DNA from: an uncultured Bacteroidota bacterium
GTDB lineage: Bacteria; Bacteroidota; Bacteroidia; Chitinophagales; Chitinophagaceae
Direction: 5' to 3'
Length of the DNA stretch: 32,661 bases
Assembly (NCBI GenBank): GCA_903831575.1
Contig: CAIKYB010000028.1
Coordinates: forward strand, 1-32,661
The position numbers and the translations under genes are program-made. How positions within the stretch are numbered: position 1 is the first letter of the stretch; each line of letters starts with the position of its first letter. The notes beneath the pieces were generated by a model that did not search any database, had not been told where the DNA came from, and saw only the letters and a list, made by a program, of their open reading frames with translations. Below, piece by piece: positions 1-8,307 of this stretch.

Positions 1-515
1 GATTCGACAATGTAAAAGTTCCTAAAGAAAATATTTTACCCAATGTGAAAGGATTGAAAGGTCCTTTGGGATGCTTAACCAAGGCCAGGTATGGGATTGC
101 CTGGGGAGCCATCGGAGCTGCTATGGATTGTTACCACACTGCGTTACAATACAGCAAAGAAAGAATTCAGTTTGGAAGACCGATCGGCGGATTCCAGTTG
201 CAACAAAAGAAACTGGCTGAAATGGTTACGGAAATTACCAAAGCGCAATTAATGAACTGGAGATTGGGTGTATTAATGAATGAAGGAAAAGTTACACCTG
301 CTCAAGTAAGTATGGCAAAAAGAAATGCATGCGAAGTGGCAACAAATATTTGCAGAGATGCACGTCAAATGCTAGGCGGAATGGGTATTACAGGCGAGTA
401 CCCTGTTATGCGCCATATGATGAATTTAGAAAGTGTAATTACATATGAAGGAACCCACGATATTCATTTACTCATAACAGGAATGGATGTGACGGGGTTT
501 AATGCTTTTAGTTAA
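1..515 (+). CDS. gcdH: Glutaryl-CoA dehydrogenase, C-terminal part (cut by window edge)
   Basis: This is the C-terminal half of an acyl-CoA dehydrogenase; the reading frame is open from base 3, and the ATG at 45 is internal because the preceding residues FDNVKVPKENILPN are typical acyl-CoA dehydrogenase sequence. The end of the protein, with the motif TYEGTHDIH and a C-terminus in NAF, matches the glutaryl-CoA dehydrogenase branch, where the Glu of YEGTHDIH (codon 447-449) is the catalytic base that abstracts the alpha proton. ARYGIAWGAIGAA and RIQFGRPIGGFQ are family motifs for FAD and tetramer contacts. The enzyme oxidises and decarboxylates glutaryl-CoA to crotonyl-CoA in lysine and tryptophan breakdown. 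The next gene, 3-hydroxybutyryl-CoA dehydrogenase, acts two steps later, which supports this substrate. The N-terminal residues that bind the substrate carboxylate are outside the window, so another acyl-CoA dehydrogenase specificity cannot be fully excluded. Confidence 0.88.
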   Translation, partial: FDNVKVPKENILPNVKGLKGPLGCLTKARYGIAWGAIGAAMDCYHTALQYSKERIQFGRPIGGFQLQQKKLAEMVTEITKAQLMNWRLGVLMNEGKVTPAQVSMAKRNACEVATNICRDARQMLGGMGITGEYPVMRHMMNLESVITYEGTHDIHLLITGMDVTGFNAFS

Positions 516-523
516 GTAAGGAG

Positions 524-655
524 AGTGTTGAAAATGTTTCAAAGGTTGAAGATAATTTGTTCAAAAGGTTTCAAATGTTCAAAAGATTTTATAACTCCGA
601 TAACTGTTAACTTATTCAACCTCCTGAACTCATTAAACCTCCTGAACTTTTAAAA
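524..655. repeat. Stop-abutting 9-mer inverted array, element a
   Basis: The spacer between gcdH and the 3-hydroxybutyryl-CoA dehydrogenase gene is made almost entirely of 9-base units. The left arm holds GTTTCAAAG, GTTCAAAAG, GTTTCAAAT and GTTCAAAAG. The right arm, read on the minus strand, holds GTTCAGGAG, GTTTAATGA, GTTCAGGAG and GTTGAATAA. The two arms face each other and could pair as a long imperfect hairpin with G-U pairs. The array starts about ten bases after the gcdH stop codon. Six related elements occur in this window. No protein-coding potential is apparent. Confidence 0.7.
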
Positions 656-663
656 AAGACAAA

Positions 664-1560
664 ATGAACATAACAAACGTCAGCGTCATTGGAGCAGGCA
701 CTATGGGAAATGGCATCGCGCATGTATTTGCTCAAACAGGTTTTTCTGTAACCTTAATAGATGTAAATGCTAGTCAGCTTGAAAAAGCCATTGCAACCAT
801 CTCTAAAAATCTGGATCGTCAAATTGTAAAAGGAAGTTTAACAGAAGAACAAAAAACTGCTACCTTAAATAATATCACAACAAATACTTCAGTAGCCGAA
901 GGAGTAAAATCTGCACAATTAGTAGTTGAAGCCGCTACTGAAAATATAAATCTGAAACTCGAGATTTTCAAACAGATGGATGCATCAGCTCCAAGCGGCT
1001 GTATCCTTGCAACTAATACTTCGTCCATTTCCATCACCAAAATTGCAGCGGTAACAAAACGTCCTGATTTAGTTATTGGCATGCATTTCATGAATCCCGT
1101 ACCGATAATGAAACTGGTTGAAATCATTAATGGATATGCTACATCAAAAGAAGTAACTGATACGATTAATACACTCAGCAAACAATTAGGCAAAGTACCT
1201 TGTACAGTAAATGACTACCCAGGTTTTATTGCTAATCGTATTTTGATGCCGATGATTAATGAAGCAATTTATAGTTTATATGAAGGAGTTGCAGGAGTTG
1301 AAGAAATTGATACTGTAATGAAATTAGGAATGGCTCATCCGATGGGCCCCTTACAATTAGCCGATTTCATTGGTTTAGATGTTTGTCATAGTATTTTAAA
1401 AGTACTCCATGATGGGTTTGGTAATCCAAAATACGCTCCTTGTCCTTTACTAACGAATATGGTTACTGCAGGAAAGCTAGGTGCTAAATCTGGCGAAGGA
1501 TTTTATATTTACACGCCTGGAAGTAAAGAATTGATGGTAAGTTCAAATTTTAAAAAATAA
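664..1560 (+). CDS. hbd: 3-hydroxybutyryl-CoA dehydrogenase
   Basis: This 298-residue protein oxidises 3-hydroxybutyryl-CoA to acetoacetyl-CoA with NAD in the cytoplasm. It has the N-terminal Rossmann motif GAGTMGNGIAHVFAQTG (residues 10-26). It also has the catalytic His in GMHFMNPVPIMKLVEII (His141), the paired Glu153, Ser120 and Asn191 (GFIANR), and the helical C-terminal dimerisation domain with HPMGPLQLADFIGLD. Its length is normal for the single-function enzyme (about 280-300 residues) rather than the larger FadB/FadJ fusion. It follows gcdH in the same direction across a repeat-filled 148 bp spacer and has only three bases between its stop and the next gene. PaaH, of phenylacetate breakdown, is a close relative, but no other paa gene is visible here. 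Confidence 0.93.
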   Translation: MNITNVSVIGAGTMGNGIAHVFAQTGFSVTLIDVNASQLEKAIATISKNLDRQIVKGSLTEEQKTATLNNITTNTSVAEGVKSAQLVVEAATENINLKLEIFKQMDASAPSGCILATNTSSISITKIAAVTKRPDLVIGMHFMNPVPIMKLVEIINGYATSKEVTDTINTLSKQLGKVPCTVNDYPGFIANRILMPMINEAIYSLYEGVAGVEEIDTVMKLGMAHPMGPLQLADFIGLDVCHSILKVLHDGFGNPKYAPCPLLTNMVTAGKLGAKSGEGFYIYTPGSKELMVSSNFKK

Positions 1561-1563
1561 TTT

Positions 1564-1896
1564 ATGGTAGATAACAAATTAATTACAACGAGTAATGCTT
1601 TAGAAGGATATAGGATCACAAAACAATTAGGTTTGGTTCGTGGTATAACAGTACGATCTAGAAGTGCTATTGGAAATATTGCAGGCGGCTTCATGACCTT
1701 ATTTGGAGGCAGAAGCACCATTTATACTCAACTCTGTGAGACTGCCCGTGAAGAAGCACTTCAGTTGATGATTCAACATGGCAATGAAATGGATTGCAAT
1801 GCAATCATCAATATGCGTTATGATGCTAATGAAGTGATGAATGGAGTTACTGAAGTATTGGCTTATGGAACTGCTGTGGTTGTAGAGAAAATTTAG
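1564..1896 (+). CDS. YbjQ/UPF0145 family protein
   Basis: A 110-residue soluble protein of the YbjQ/UPF0145 (DUF74) family. The family pattern is clear: TTSNALEGYRI near the N-terminus, LGLVRGITVRSRS, then GGFMTLFGGRSTIYTQLCETAREEAL and a C-terminal NAIINMRYDANEV followed by TEVLAYGTAVVVE. Members form small pentameric rings with a dodecin-like look and are often labelled putative heavy-metal-binding, but no function is firmly established. The start codon lies three bases after the hbd stop, so the two genes are almost certainly co-transcribed; the link to acyl-CoA breakdown may be only positional. Confidence 0.88.
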   Translation: MVDNKLITTSNALEGYRITKQLGLVRGITVRSRSAIGNIAGGFMTLFGGRSTIYTQLCETAREEALQLMIQHGNEMDCNAIINMRYDANEVMNGVTEVLAYGTAVVVEKI

Positions 1897-1944
1897 TTTA
1901 AACCGGATTTTTCAGCCTTTCTGATTTCCACTTTTGATTTTGCG

Positions 1945-2010
1945 ATATTGCAATATTACGAATACGCTTTTTGAGCGACCAAATATCTTCACTTAATTTT
2001 ATTTAGTCGC
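1945..2010. other. Palindrome and stem-loop between convergent genes
   Basis: The 148-base space between the ybjQ-like gene (+) and the thioredoxin-like gene (-) holds a perfect 12-base palindrome, ATATTGCAATAT, at 1945-1956. It also holds a longer inverted repeat with arms 1975-1985 (GCGACCAAATA) and 2000-2010 (TATTTAGTCGC) around a 14-base loop. Read as minus-strand RNA all 11 pairs form, one of them G-U, which fits a transcript end for the thioredoxin-like gene. No clear U-tract follows on either strand, so it is not a textbook intrinsic terminator. Confidence 0.45.
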
Positions 2011-2044
2011 TGCATTCCAATACCCTATACAAAAAATATTACTT

Positions 2045-2527
2045 TTAAAAATTTTTGGGATCCAATGCTGATGGTGACCAGGCCTCAAAAAATGCCGCCA
2101 CTTTTTTCACATCATAACTTGAAATACCATCTTCCAGATATTCTGAATTTTGGGTATGAATTCGCTCTCCTTTTTCATTTAAGATAATAAATACTGGAAA
2201 TCCAAATCTTTGAGGGAAGTCATATTTTTTATAGATTTCGGAGTTTTTATTTTCTTTACTATAATTCAAATGGTACCAAACAAAATTTTCATTGATCAAA
2301 GAGTCGAGATGTTTATCGGTTGTACAAACTCTATAAAACTCAACGCACCATTTGCACCAATTACCGCCGCCTTGGAGTAGTACATATTTATGTTCAGCTT
2401 TCGCTTTTTGAATAGCGGATTCGATATCAGTAGATGCATTGGCTTCGGGATGATAGATTGTGGGCTTTTGCGCCATCAAAGATAGTATTGATAAACTTAA
2501 GGTTATAAGGAGAATAGTTTTTTTCAT
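2045..2527 (-). CDS. Secreted thioredoxin-fold protein (thioredoxin_7-like)
   Basis: Read from the ATG at 2527 this is a 160-residue protein starting MKKTILLITLSLSILSLMAQ, a clear Sec signal peptide. A longer frame opens 12 codons upstream but would bury the signal peptide behind a polar extension. The mature part has one thioredoxin fold of the thioredoxin_7/DUF255-like kind, with GGNWCKWCVEFYRV holding the CxxC pair (Cys58 and Cys61) and later FPQRFGFPVFIILNEKGERI containing the cis-Pro region. It probably acts as a periplasmic thiol-disulfide oxidoreductase or reductase with unknown partners; the CKWC active site differs from the CGPC of general thioredoxins. The gene stands downstream of the MmcQ-type gene but is separated from it by a repeat element, so co-transcription is uncertain. 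Confidence 0.8.
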   Translation of the reverse strand: MKKTILLITLSLSILSLMAQKPTIYHPEANASTDIESAIQKAKAEHKYVLLQGGGNWCKWCVEFYRVCTTDKHLDSLINENFVWYHLNYSKENKNSEIYKKYDFPQRFGFPVFIILNEKGERIHTQNSEYLEDGISSYDVKKVAAFFEAWSPSALDPKNF

Positions 2528-2571
2528 TTTATATTTTTTATTCGTGAAGATAAATAATTCCAATCAACCAA

Positions 2572-2697
2572 TCATAGATTTCACGCAAAGTTCGCAAGGG
2601 GGCAAGGCGGAAAAGTAAAAATTGAAAAGTAAAAATAAATTCAAATTATAAACGAAAAACAACAAACTTTCAAATCAACTAGTCAACCTCTCAACTA
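2572..2697. repeat. Stop-abutting repeat element b, with CGCAAAG core
   Basis: Read on the minus strand the element begins inside the 3' end of the MmcQ-type gene: the stop TAG lies in GGTTGGTGGGTTAGTTGAG, followed by GGTTGACTAGTTGATTTG. Its far side carries the core CACGCAAAGTTCGCAAGGGG (2582-2601), which recurs at 26041-26060 with flanking bases, giving 23 identical bases. Between them are A-rich blocks with GTAAAAATT and AACAACAAACT, also shared with the copy near 26100. No gene is seen in this spacer. Confidence 0.7.
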
Positions 2698-3012
2698 ACC
2701 CACCAACCCATACGATTCCTTAATCATCTCTTTGATCTGTTTAGAACTCAATCTCCCATCAACAATTACCGTATTCCAATGCTTTTTATTCATATGATAA
2801 CCAGGCAAAACAGTTTCAGGATATTCCTCTCTTAATTCAATAGCCTTTTCGGGATTACATTTTACATTGAATTGCGTAACCATTTCATCTAAAGGTAATA
2901 ATAAGAACATCTTTGATTTTATTTTAAAAACCAACACCGTTTCTCCAAAAGGAAAACCTTCTGTTACATCTGCTAACGATAATGCGTAGTCTCTGATCTC
3001 CTCAATATTCAT
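2695..3012 (-). CDS. MmcQ/YjbR family protein
   Basis: A 105-residue protein of the MmcQ/YjbR (DUF419) family. It has the usual N-terminal helix with ALSLADVTEGFPFGE, followed by the beta strands VLVFKIKSKMFLLL, then FNVKCNPEKAIELREEYPETVLPGYHMNKKHWNTV and a final SSKQIKEMIKESYGLV helix. Members adopt a CyaY-like fold and are annotated as putative DNA-binding proteins; the physiological role is not settled. Length is normal for the family (100-125 residues). Its last codons (YGLVG and stop) appear to be built from the repeat unit that starts the downstream intergenic array. Confidence 0.88.
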   Translation of the reverse strand: MNIEEIRDYALSLADVTEGFPFGETVLVFKIKSKMFLLLPLDEMVTQFNVKCNPEKAIELREEYPETVLPGYHMNKKHWNTVIVDGRLSSKQIKEMIKESYGLVG

Positions 3013-3027
3013 TTTTTAATTTTAATG

Positions 3028-3057
3028 AAAATGCCCCTCAATGAAGAGAGGCATTTT
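3028..3057 (-). terminator. Probable intrinsic terminator of the giant surface-protein gene
   Basis: Arms 3028-3039 and 3046-3057 form a 12-pair stem with one mismatch around a six-base loop; the GC-rich part is ATGCCCCTC against GAGAGGCAT. The A and T runs at the base of the stem make it usable on either strand. It sits 32 bases after the stop of the 1717-residue gene on the minus strand, and upstream of the MmcQ-type gene. Confidence 0.7.
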
Positions 3058-3088
3058 TTAGTTTTTACTTTTTTACTTTTTTATTTTT

Positions 3089-6000
3089 TTATCTAATTAC
3101 TGTAACATCTGTTTTAGTAGTTATTTTCTTACCAGATACAAGTGTAAATTCAATTACAGCATAATAAGTTCCATCAGGAATAGCTTTCCCCTGATAAGTT
3201 CCTGTCCAGCCGTTGTAATAATCTGAATTCTCAAACACTTTACTTCCATATCTATTGAAGACAGTAACTGAAACTTTTGATAAACAACTTCTTCCATCAT
3301 ATACCTGCCAGTTATCATTCACTCCATCTCCATTAGGGCTAAATGCATTTCTAACATCAATACATTGATTATTGATATTGACAAATAATACGTCAGTAGC
3401 AATACAGCCATCCGTATTTGTCACTGTAATTTCATAAGGCACAGAACCAGTTGTTGCAAGTGGAGTGATAATTGTATTCAAAGAAGTACTTGGATTACAT
3501 TCAGCAGAAGGCGTCCATAAAACACTTTGAATACTACCACTATTAACTCCAGAGTAAACTGCAGTTACAGGAGCGTTGCCACCTAGAAGGATATCTATTG
3601 GGCCGCCTGCCTCTACTTTAGGATCACTTACAGATACAACTATTGAAGATCTTGGACTTTCACAACTAGATGTTGACTGTGTTACATAATAAGTAGTTGT
3701 TCCTGCAGTAACAGTTGATGGTGTTGGCGCTGTTGAACTTCCTGTTCCTCCTACTGCTGCTGTATACCACAATAGGTTTGTTCCTGTTGCCGTTAGTTGA
3801 ACAGCAGTGGCACCCTTACAATAAGTTAAAGGTGATGTTGCAGGTGCAATTGAAGCTAGGGTTATAATTACATCAATCATAACTCTTGGACTTTCACCAC
3901 AAGATGAACTTTGACTTACATAATAAGTAGTTGTTCCTGCAGTTAAAGTTGATGGTATTGGTGCTGTAGAACTTCCTGTTCCTCCTACCGCTACTGTATA
4001 CCACAATAGGTTTGTTCCTGATGCTGATAATGCAGTAGCCTGAACACCCTGACAATAGGTAACTGGTGTTGACACTGTTGGTGTTAGTGCTGAAGCATTT
4101 ACATTTACCAATATCGCAGCTCTTGGACCTTCGCAAGTCAATGCAGATTGGCTAACATAATAAGTAGTAGCGCCTAAACTGGTAGTAAGCGGCGTTGGAG
4201 CAGATGAACTTCCTGTTCCTCCTATTGCAGCTGTGTACCACAATAGATTTGTTCCAGTTGCTGATAATGGAACTGCCGTAGCCCCTTGACAATAAGTAAT
4301 AGAAGAATTCACACTAGGTGCTGCAGGAGTACTAGTAACCGTTACCATTAAAGGAACTCTTGGACTTTCTCCACAAGTTAATGTTTGAGTTACATAGTAA
4401 GTAAAGTTACCTGTATTTACTGTTGAAGGAGTTAATGATGACACCCCTGTACCACCAATAGCAGAAGAATACCAAAGTAATCCCAATCCATTTGCGACTA
4501 AAGGACTTGCTGTCGAACCTTGGCAATAAGTAAGATTTGGCCCTACTGTTGGAGCTGCAGTACTTCCTGCAATGGATACTGTTACATCTTTTGTAATAGG
4601 ACAGTTATTGATAGCTGTAGTAGAAGAAAGAGTATAGGTTGTAGTTACTGTTGGACTTGCAACAACGACAGCTCCAGTATTTACATTTAATCCACTTCCT
4701 GTCCATGTATAGTTTGTACCGCCAGAAGCAGTTAAGGTTACATTAGATCCACCACAAATAATTGGATTTGATGGGGTAACATTTAAGATTGCAACTCCTC
4801 TAATTGGCGAAATTCTATAACCGCAAGAATCACCTGCATAACCATCAAACATTAAATAATAGGTTTGCCCTGGAACTAAATTAGACCCAGTAATTACTCT
4901 TGGAAGATTACTTTGAACAATAGGACTATAACAACCATGGCTTATCACTGCTCCTGAACCACATACGTTAGTTTCATAGAAAAACATTTGCATACCCAAA
5001 TTATCCCTGCTATTAGTTACCCAAACATTAAAAGCTACAGTATCTGAAGAAGCCACAAATGAGATAAAAGAATTGTTTTCTATTGAACCACAAAAAGCAG
5101 TGGCTAATGCAGGCCAGCTATTAGGAGTATATATGTTATCATCCGTATTTCCACAATATCCATTGAAATTACAAATCTGAGTCGCTTGATCACAAGTATT
5201 ACCTGCTGGTTGATTTGAACTACATGTAGGTAAAGGCGTTATTGTTGTTACGCATATTCCAAAATTTCCATTATTATTATTGCCATTTTCCCATACTCTA
5301 ATCCATAAAGTAGATCCAGGAGCTAGATTTGATAACAATAGCTGAGGCATATTTCCTGTACCTGTATTATCATCACAAGCAAGTAATGCAAGATTACTGC
5401 AAGAAGCACCAGTATATACTGCCATTCCCCCATCTAAAATCACATCTCCTTGAGTATCAAATAATAGACTTGTACTAAATGCTGGAACCTGAACGGTAAA
5501 CCAAACATCGCTACCTAGGTATCCTGCGCATCCTGGATCAGGCATACCTGTAGAACTTGTCGCTCCATCGTTTGTAAAGGTTTGAGATTGGCAAGTTGCG
5601 TTTACTGGTAAAGAAAAAGCAGTACAAGGATCATCGTTTGTTGGTGGAGGGGGAGGCAAAGTTACACACAAGCCAAATTCTCCATTATTATCATTTCCAT
5701 ACTCCCAAAACCTTACCCATATGGTATCACCTGGAGTGAGGCCTGATTGTCTGATTCTTGGCATTAATCCATTTGGACTAGAATCGTCATCACAAGAAAG
5801 TAGTCTTAAATTGTTACATGTACCAGTGTATAATGCCATCCCTCCATCGGTTATCCCTCCTACTCCTACCTGAGTATCAAAATACAATGCACCTGCTGGT
5901 GGAACTACTACACTAAACCAAATATCGCCACCCTGATAATTTGCACAACCAGGAGCAGGAACCCCTTGAGTTGTTGACGAATTTTCATTTGTGTATGTTT

Positions 6001-8242
6001 GATAGTTGCAAGCAGAACCTGGTGTTAATGAAATAGCATTACAAGGCTCATCGTTTGTTGGTGGAGGCGGTGGAATTGTTATACAAATTCCAAAATCACC
6101 AAAAACATTATTCCCATTTTCCCAGAATCTTACCCAAAGAGTATCGCCTGGATTTAAATTAGTTAAAAGAATTTGAGGCATATTGCCTGTTCCAGCATTA
6201 TCATCACAAGATAATAAGTTAAGGTTGCTACAAGTGCCAGAATAAACAGCCATTCCGCCATCTGTAACTACATCCGCTTGTGTATCAAATTTCAATATCC
6301 CATCTGAAGGCACAACAACGTTAAACCATACATCTCCTCCTAAATAGTTAGCACATCCTGGAATTGGAGCTGTTGTAGTAGCAGTTGATCCATCATTAGA
6401 GAACGTTTGTGAAGAACACGTAACATCGGCTGTTAATAAAATAGCCCCACAAGGATCATCATTAGCAGGTGGCGGCGGTGGCAATGTAACGCATAATCCA
6501 AAATTGCCATTATTATCATTTCCATATTCCCAAAATCTTACCCATACTGTATCTCCAGGCGTAAGGCCACTTGCTTGAATTTTTGGCATCAATCCATTTG
6601 CACTACCATCATCATCGCAGGCAAATAAATTCAGGTTGTCGCAAGTCCCTGTATATAAAGCCATACCACCATCGGTGATCACATCCGTTTGAGAATCAAA
6701 AACCAATCCTCCTCCTTGAGGAACTACAACAGAGAACCAAACATCACTACCAAGATATGAAGAACAACCAGGTGCGGGGACTCCAGTAGTTCCACTAGAA
6801 TTCTCATTAGTATAAGTTTGATAATTACAAGAAACATCTGGCGTCAATGGTATGGCATTACAAGGCTCATCGTTCGTTGGTGGCGGTGGCGGAATAGTAA
6901 CACAAATATCAAAAGTTCCATTATTATTATTTCCATATTCCCATACTCTAATCCAAATAGTATCTCCAGGAGTTAATCCTAATGCAGTTAATGTAGGCAT
7001 TAGCCCAAGGCCTGAATCGTCATCACAATCAATTAATGTTAAATTACCACACTGTCCAGAATATATTGCCATTCCACCATCTAACATAACTCCAGCCTGA
7101 GTATTAAAAATAAGTCCGCCTGTAGAGGGAACTACTGCTGTGAACCAAACATCTCCTCCAAGGTAATTTGCACAACCAGGATCCGTAACGCCTGCTGTTG
7201 CAGTAGCAGTTGAATTATCGAAAGTTAAAAAATTGCATGTTGCATCAACAGGTAAAGGAGTTGCTCCACATGGCTCATCAAAGTTGGTACCTGGAGGAGG
7301 AGGTGGCGGTGGTGTTGTTATACAAATACCAAAAGTTCCTTTTGTATTTGTTCCTTTAGACCAAACTCTAACCCATACCATCGTCCCTGGTGTTAGAGAA
7401 GTTGCATTAATCTGTGGCATAGTTCCTGCGCCAGTGTTATCATCGCAAGAAATTTCTGTTAGATTAGAACAAGTGCCAGAATATATTGCCATTGCTCCAT
7501 CAAGCATGGTTCCTGCCTGTGTATCAAATTTCAAGGAACCTCCAGCAGGAACTAATACATTAAACCAAACATCACCACCTTGGTAGTTACCACAACTTGG
7601 ATTTGCAATAGTAGTAGATGGAGTTGCTGCTGTGTTATCAAAAGTCTGATAAGTACAAGTGGTATTTGGCGTTAAAGTAAAGGCGTTACAAGGCTCATCA
7701 ATATTTGCAGTTGGTGATGGTGGCGGTGCTGGTGTATTATTGAAGGTAATACTCCAATCAAGCATAGTTCCATCATCAGAAGGATCATACGTATCTAACA
7801 CACAAAGAGTCCAAACTCCATTTCCATTTTGCCCGTTGTTAACAGACCCCAAATTTTGAACAGCTAAAAAATCTCCTGTGAAAGGTGCTAATACTGTAGC
7901 AGAAATTGGTGCTGTAGCTGTAGCTGTAAAACAAGTACCCGAAAAGTCAACCCCTGAATTACTTGCATCATCTTGTACAAGCAAAACACTAGTCCCATCA
8001 GGAGCAACCAATGAAATTCTCAAATCTCCTACCCAAGTATGTTGGATATTCATGCAAACAGATGCAACACCAAAAGTTCCATTAATATTTCCAAGGCCTG
8101 ACACTGTTATTGGATAACATGTTGCTGTAGTTCCTCCCGGAGGAATGGCTTGATTAAGCGTGCCTGTTGTAAATACTTGAGCATTTGTACTATTGAAAAA
8201 TAATACAATCAGGGAAAGTACTAATAATTTTAAATTCTTCAT
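3089..8242 (-). CDS. Giant type IX-secreted surface protein with P-domain, six PPC-like repeats, four Ig-like repeats and CHU_C sorting domain
   Basis: A 1717-residue exported protein. Order of parts: signal peptide (1-22, ending STNAQ); a proprotein-convertase P-domain-like jelly roll (about 25-170, with HTWVGDLRISLVAPDGT and GVWTLCVLDTYDPSDDGT); and six tandem repeats of about 137 residues (about 178-1005). Each repeat starts near DEPC or DDPC, contains GDVWF, GGMAIYSGTC and SCDDN, and ends in VTxPPPPP linkers. Then come a seventh, divergent domain (about 1005-1150), a PKD/Ig-type segment, four Ig-like repeats of 78-79 residues (YCQG...LLWYT...GGTGSS...TTYYVSQ, about 1228-1542), and a CHU_C type B sorting domain (about 1624-1717, NAFSPNGDGVNDNW to KTDVTVIR). 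The conserved Cys pairs suggest disulfides and the Asp clusters suggest calcium. The C-terminal domain routes proteins through the type IX system; the body looks like an adhesin or surface fibre. No catalytic domain is visible. The PorP/SprF gene just upstream is its likely partner. Confidence 0.9.
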   Translation of the reverse strand: MKNLKLLVLSLIVLFFNSTNAQVFTTGTLNQAIPPGGTTATCYPITVSGLGNINGTFGVASVCMNIQHTWVGDLRISLVAPDGTSVLLVQDDASNSGVDFSGTCFTATATAPISATVLAPFTGDFLAVQNLGSVNNGQNGNGVWTLCVLDTYDPSDDGTMLDWSITFNNTPAPPPSPTANIDEPCNAFTLTPNTTCTYQTFDNTAATPSTTIANPSCGNYQGGDVWFNVLVPAGGSLKFDTQAGTMLDGAMAIYSGTCSNLTEISCDDNTGAGTMPQINATSLTPGTMVWVRVWSKGTNTKGTFGICITTPPPPPPPGTNFDEPCGATPLPVDATCNFLTFDNSTATATAGVTDPGCANYLGGDVWFTAVVPSTGGLIFNTQAGVMLDGGMAIYSGQCGNLTLIDCDDDSGLGLMPTLTALGLTPGDTIWIRVWEYGNNNNGTFDICVTIPPPPPTNDEPCNAIPLTPDVSCNYQTYTNENSSGTTGVPAPGCSSYLGSDVWFSVVVPQGGGLVFDSQTDVITDGGMALYTGTCDNLNLFACDDDGSANGLMPKIQASGLTPGDTVWVRFWEYGNDNNGNFGLCVTLPPPPPANDDPCGAILLTADVTCSSQTFSNDGSTATTTAPIPGCANYLGGDVWFNVVVPSDGILKFDTQADVVTDGGMAVYSGTCSNLNLLSCDDNAGTGNMPQILLTNLNPGDTLWVRFWENGNNVFGDFGICITIPPPPPTNDEPCNAISLTPGSACNYQTYTNENSSTTQGVPAPGCANYQGGDIWFSVVVPPAGALYFDTQVGVGGITDGGMALYTGTCNNLRLLSCDDDSSPNGLMPRIRQSGLTPGDTIWVRFWEYGNDNNGEFGLCVTLPPPPPTNDDPCTAFSLPVNATCQSQTFTNDGATSSTGMPDPGCAGYLGSDVWFTVQVPAFSTSLLFDTQGDVILDGGMAVYTGASCSNLALLACDDNTGTGNMPQLLLSNLAPGSTLWIRVWENGNNNNGNFGICVTTITPLPTCSSNQPAGNTCDQATQICNFNGYCGNTDDNIYTPNSWPALATAFCGSIENNSFISFVASSDTVAFNVWVTNSRDNLGMQMFFYETNVCGSGAVISHGCYSPIVQSNLPRVITGSNLVPGQTYYLMFDGYAGDSCGYRISPIRGVAILNVTPSNPIICGGSNVTLTASGGTNYTWTGSGLNVNTGAVVVASPTVTTTYTLSSTTAINNCPITKDVTVSIAGSTAAPTVGPNLTYCQGSTASPLVANGLGLLWYSSAIGGTGVSSLTPSTVNTGNFTYYVTQTLTCGESPRVPLMVTVTSTPAAPSVNSSITYCQGATAVPLSATGTNLLWYTAAIGGTGSSSAPTPLTTSLGATTYYVSQSALTCEGPRAAILVNVNASALTPTVSTPVTYCQGVQATALSASGTNLLWYTVAVGGTGSSTAPIPSTLTAGTTTYYVSQSSSCGESPRVMIDVIITLASIAPATSPLTYCKGATAVQLTATGTNLLWYTAAVGGTGSSTAPTPSTVTAGTTTYYVTQSTSSCESPRSSIVVSVSDPKVEAGGPIDILLGGNAPVTAVYSGVNSGSIQSVLWTPSAECNPSTSLNTIITPLATTGSVPYEITVTNTDGCIATDVLFVNINNQCIDVRNAFSPNGDGVNDNWQVYDGRSCLSKVSVTVFNRYGSKVFENSDYYNGWTGTYQGKAIPDGTYYAVIEFTLVSGKKITTKTDVTVIR

Positions 8243-8307
8243 TTGTGACTCAGTTTATTTTAAAAGATTTTTGTTATAACATTTATAGATACAAAAAGAA
8301 GTAGCCG

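Noticed and set aside
819..1193. 124-codon open frame on the minus strand inside hbd
   Set aside because: It is fully antisense to a well-supported dehydrogenase, has no recognisable motif and follows from the codon use of the real gene.
2528..2563. Longer start for the thioredoxin-like gene
   Set aside because: It would add a polar 12-residue stretch in front of a normal MKK signal peptide.
5225..7735. Regularly spaced repeats that could suggest a CRISPR array
   Set aside because: The period is about 410 bases and the frame is open throughout; these are protein domain repeats.
6852..8117. Four plus-strand open frames (60-117 codons) within the giant surface-protein gene
   Set aside because: They repeat with the protein repeats (Gly-rich strings from the poly-Pro codons) and lie antisense to a strong gene, so they are shadows.
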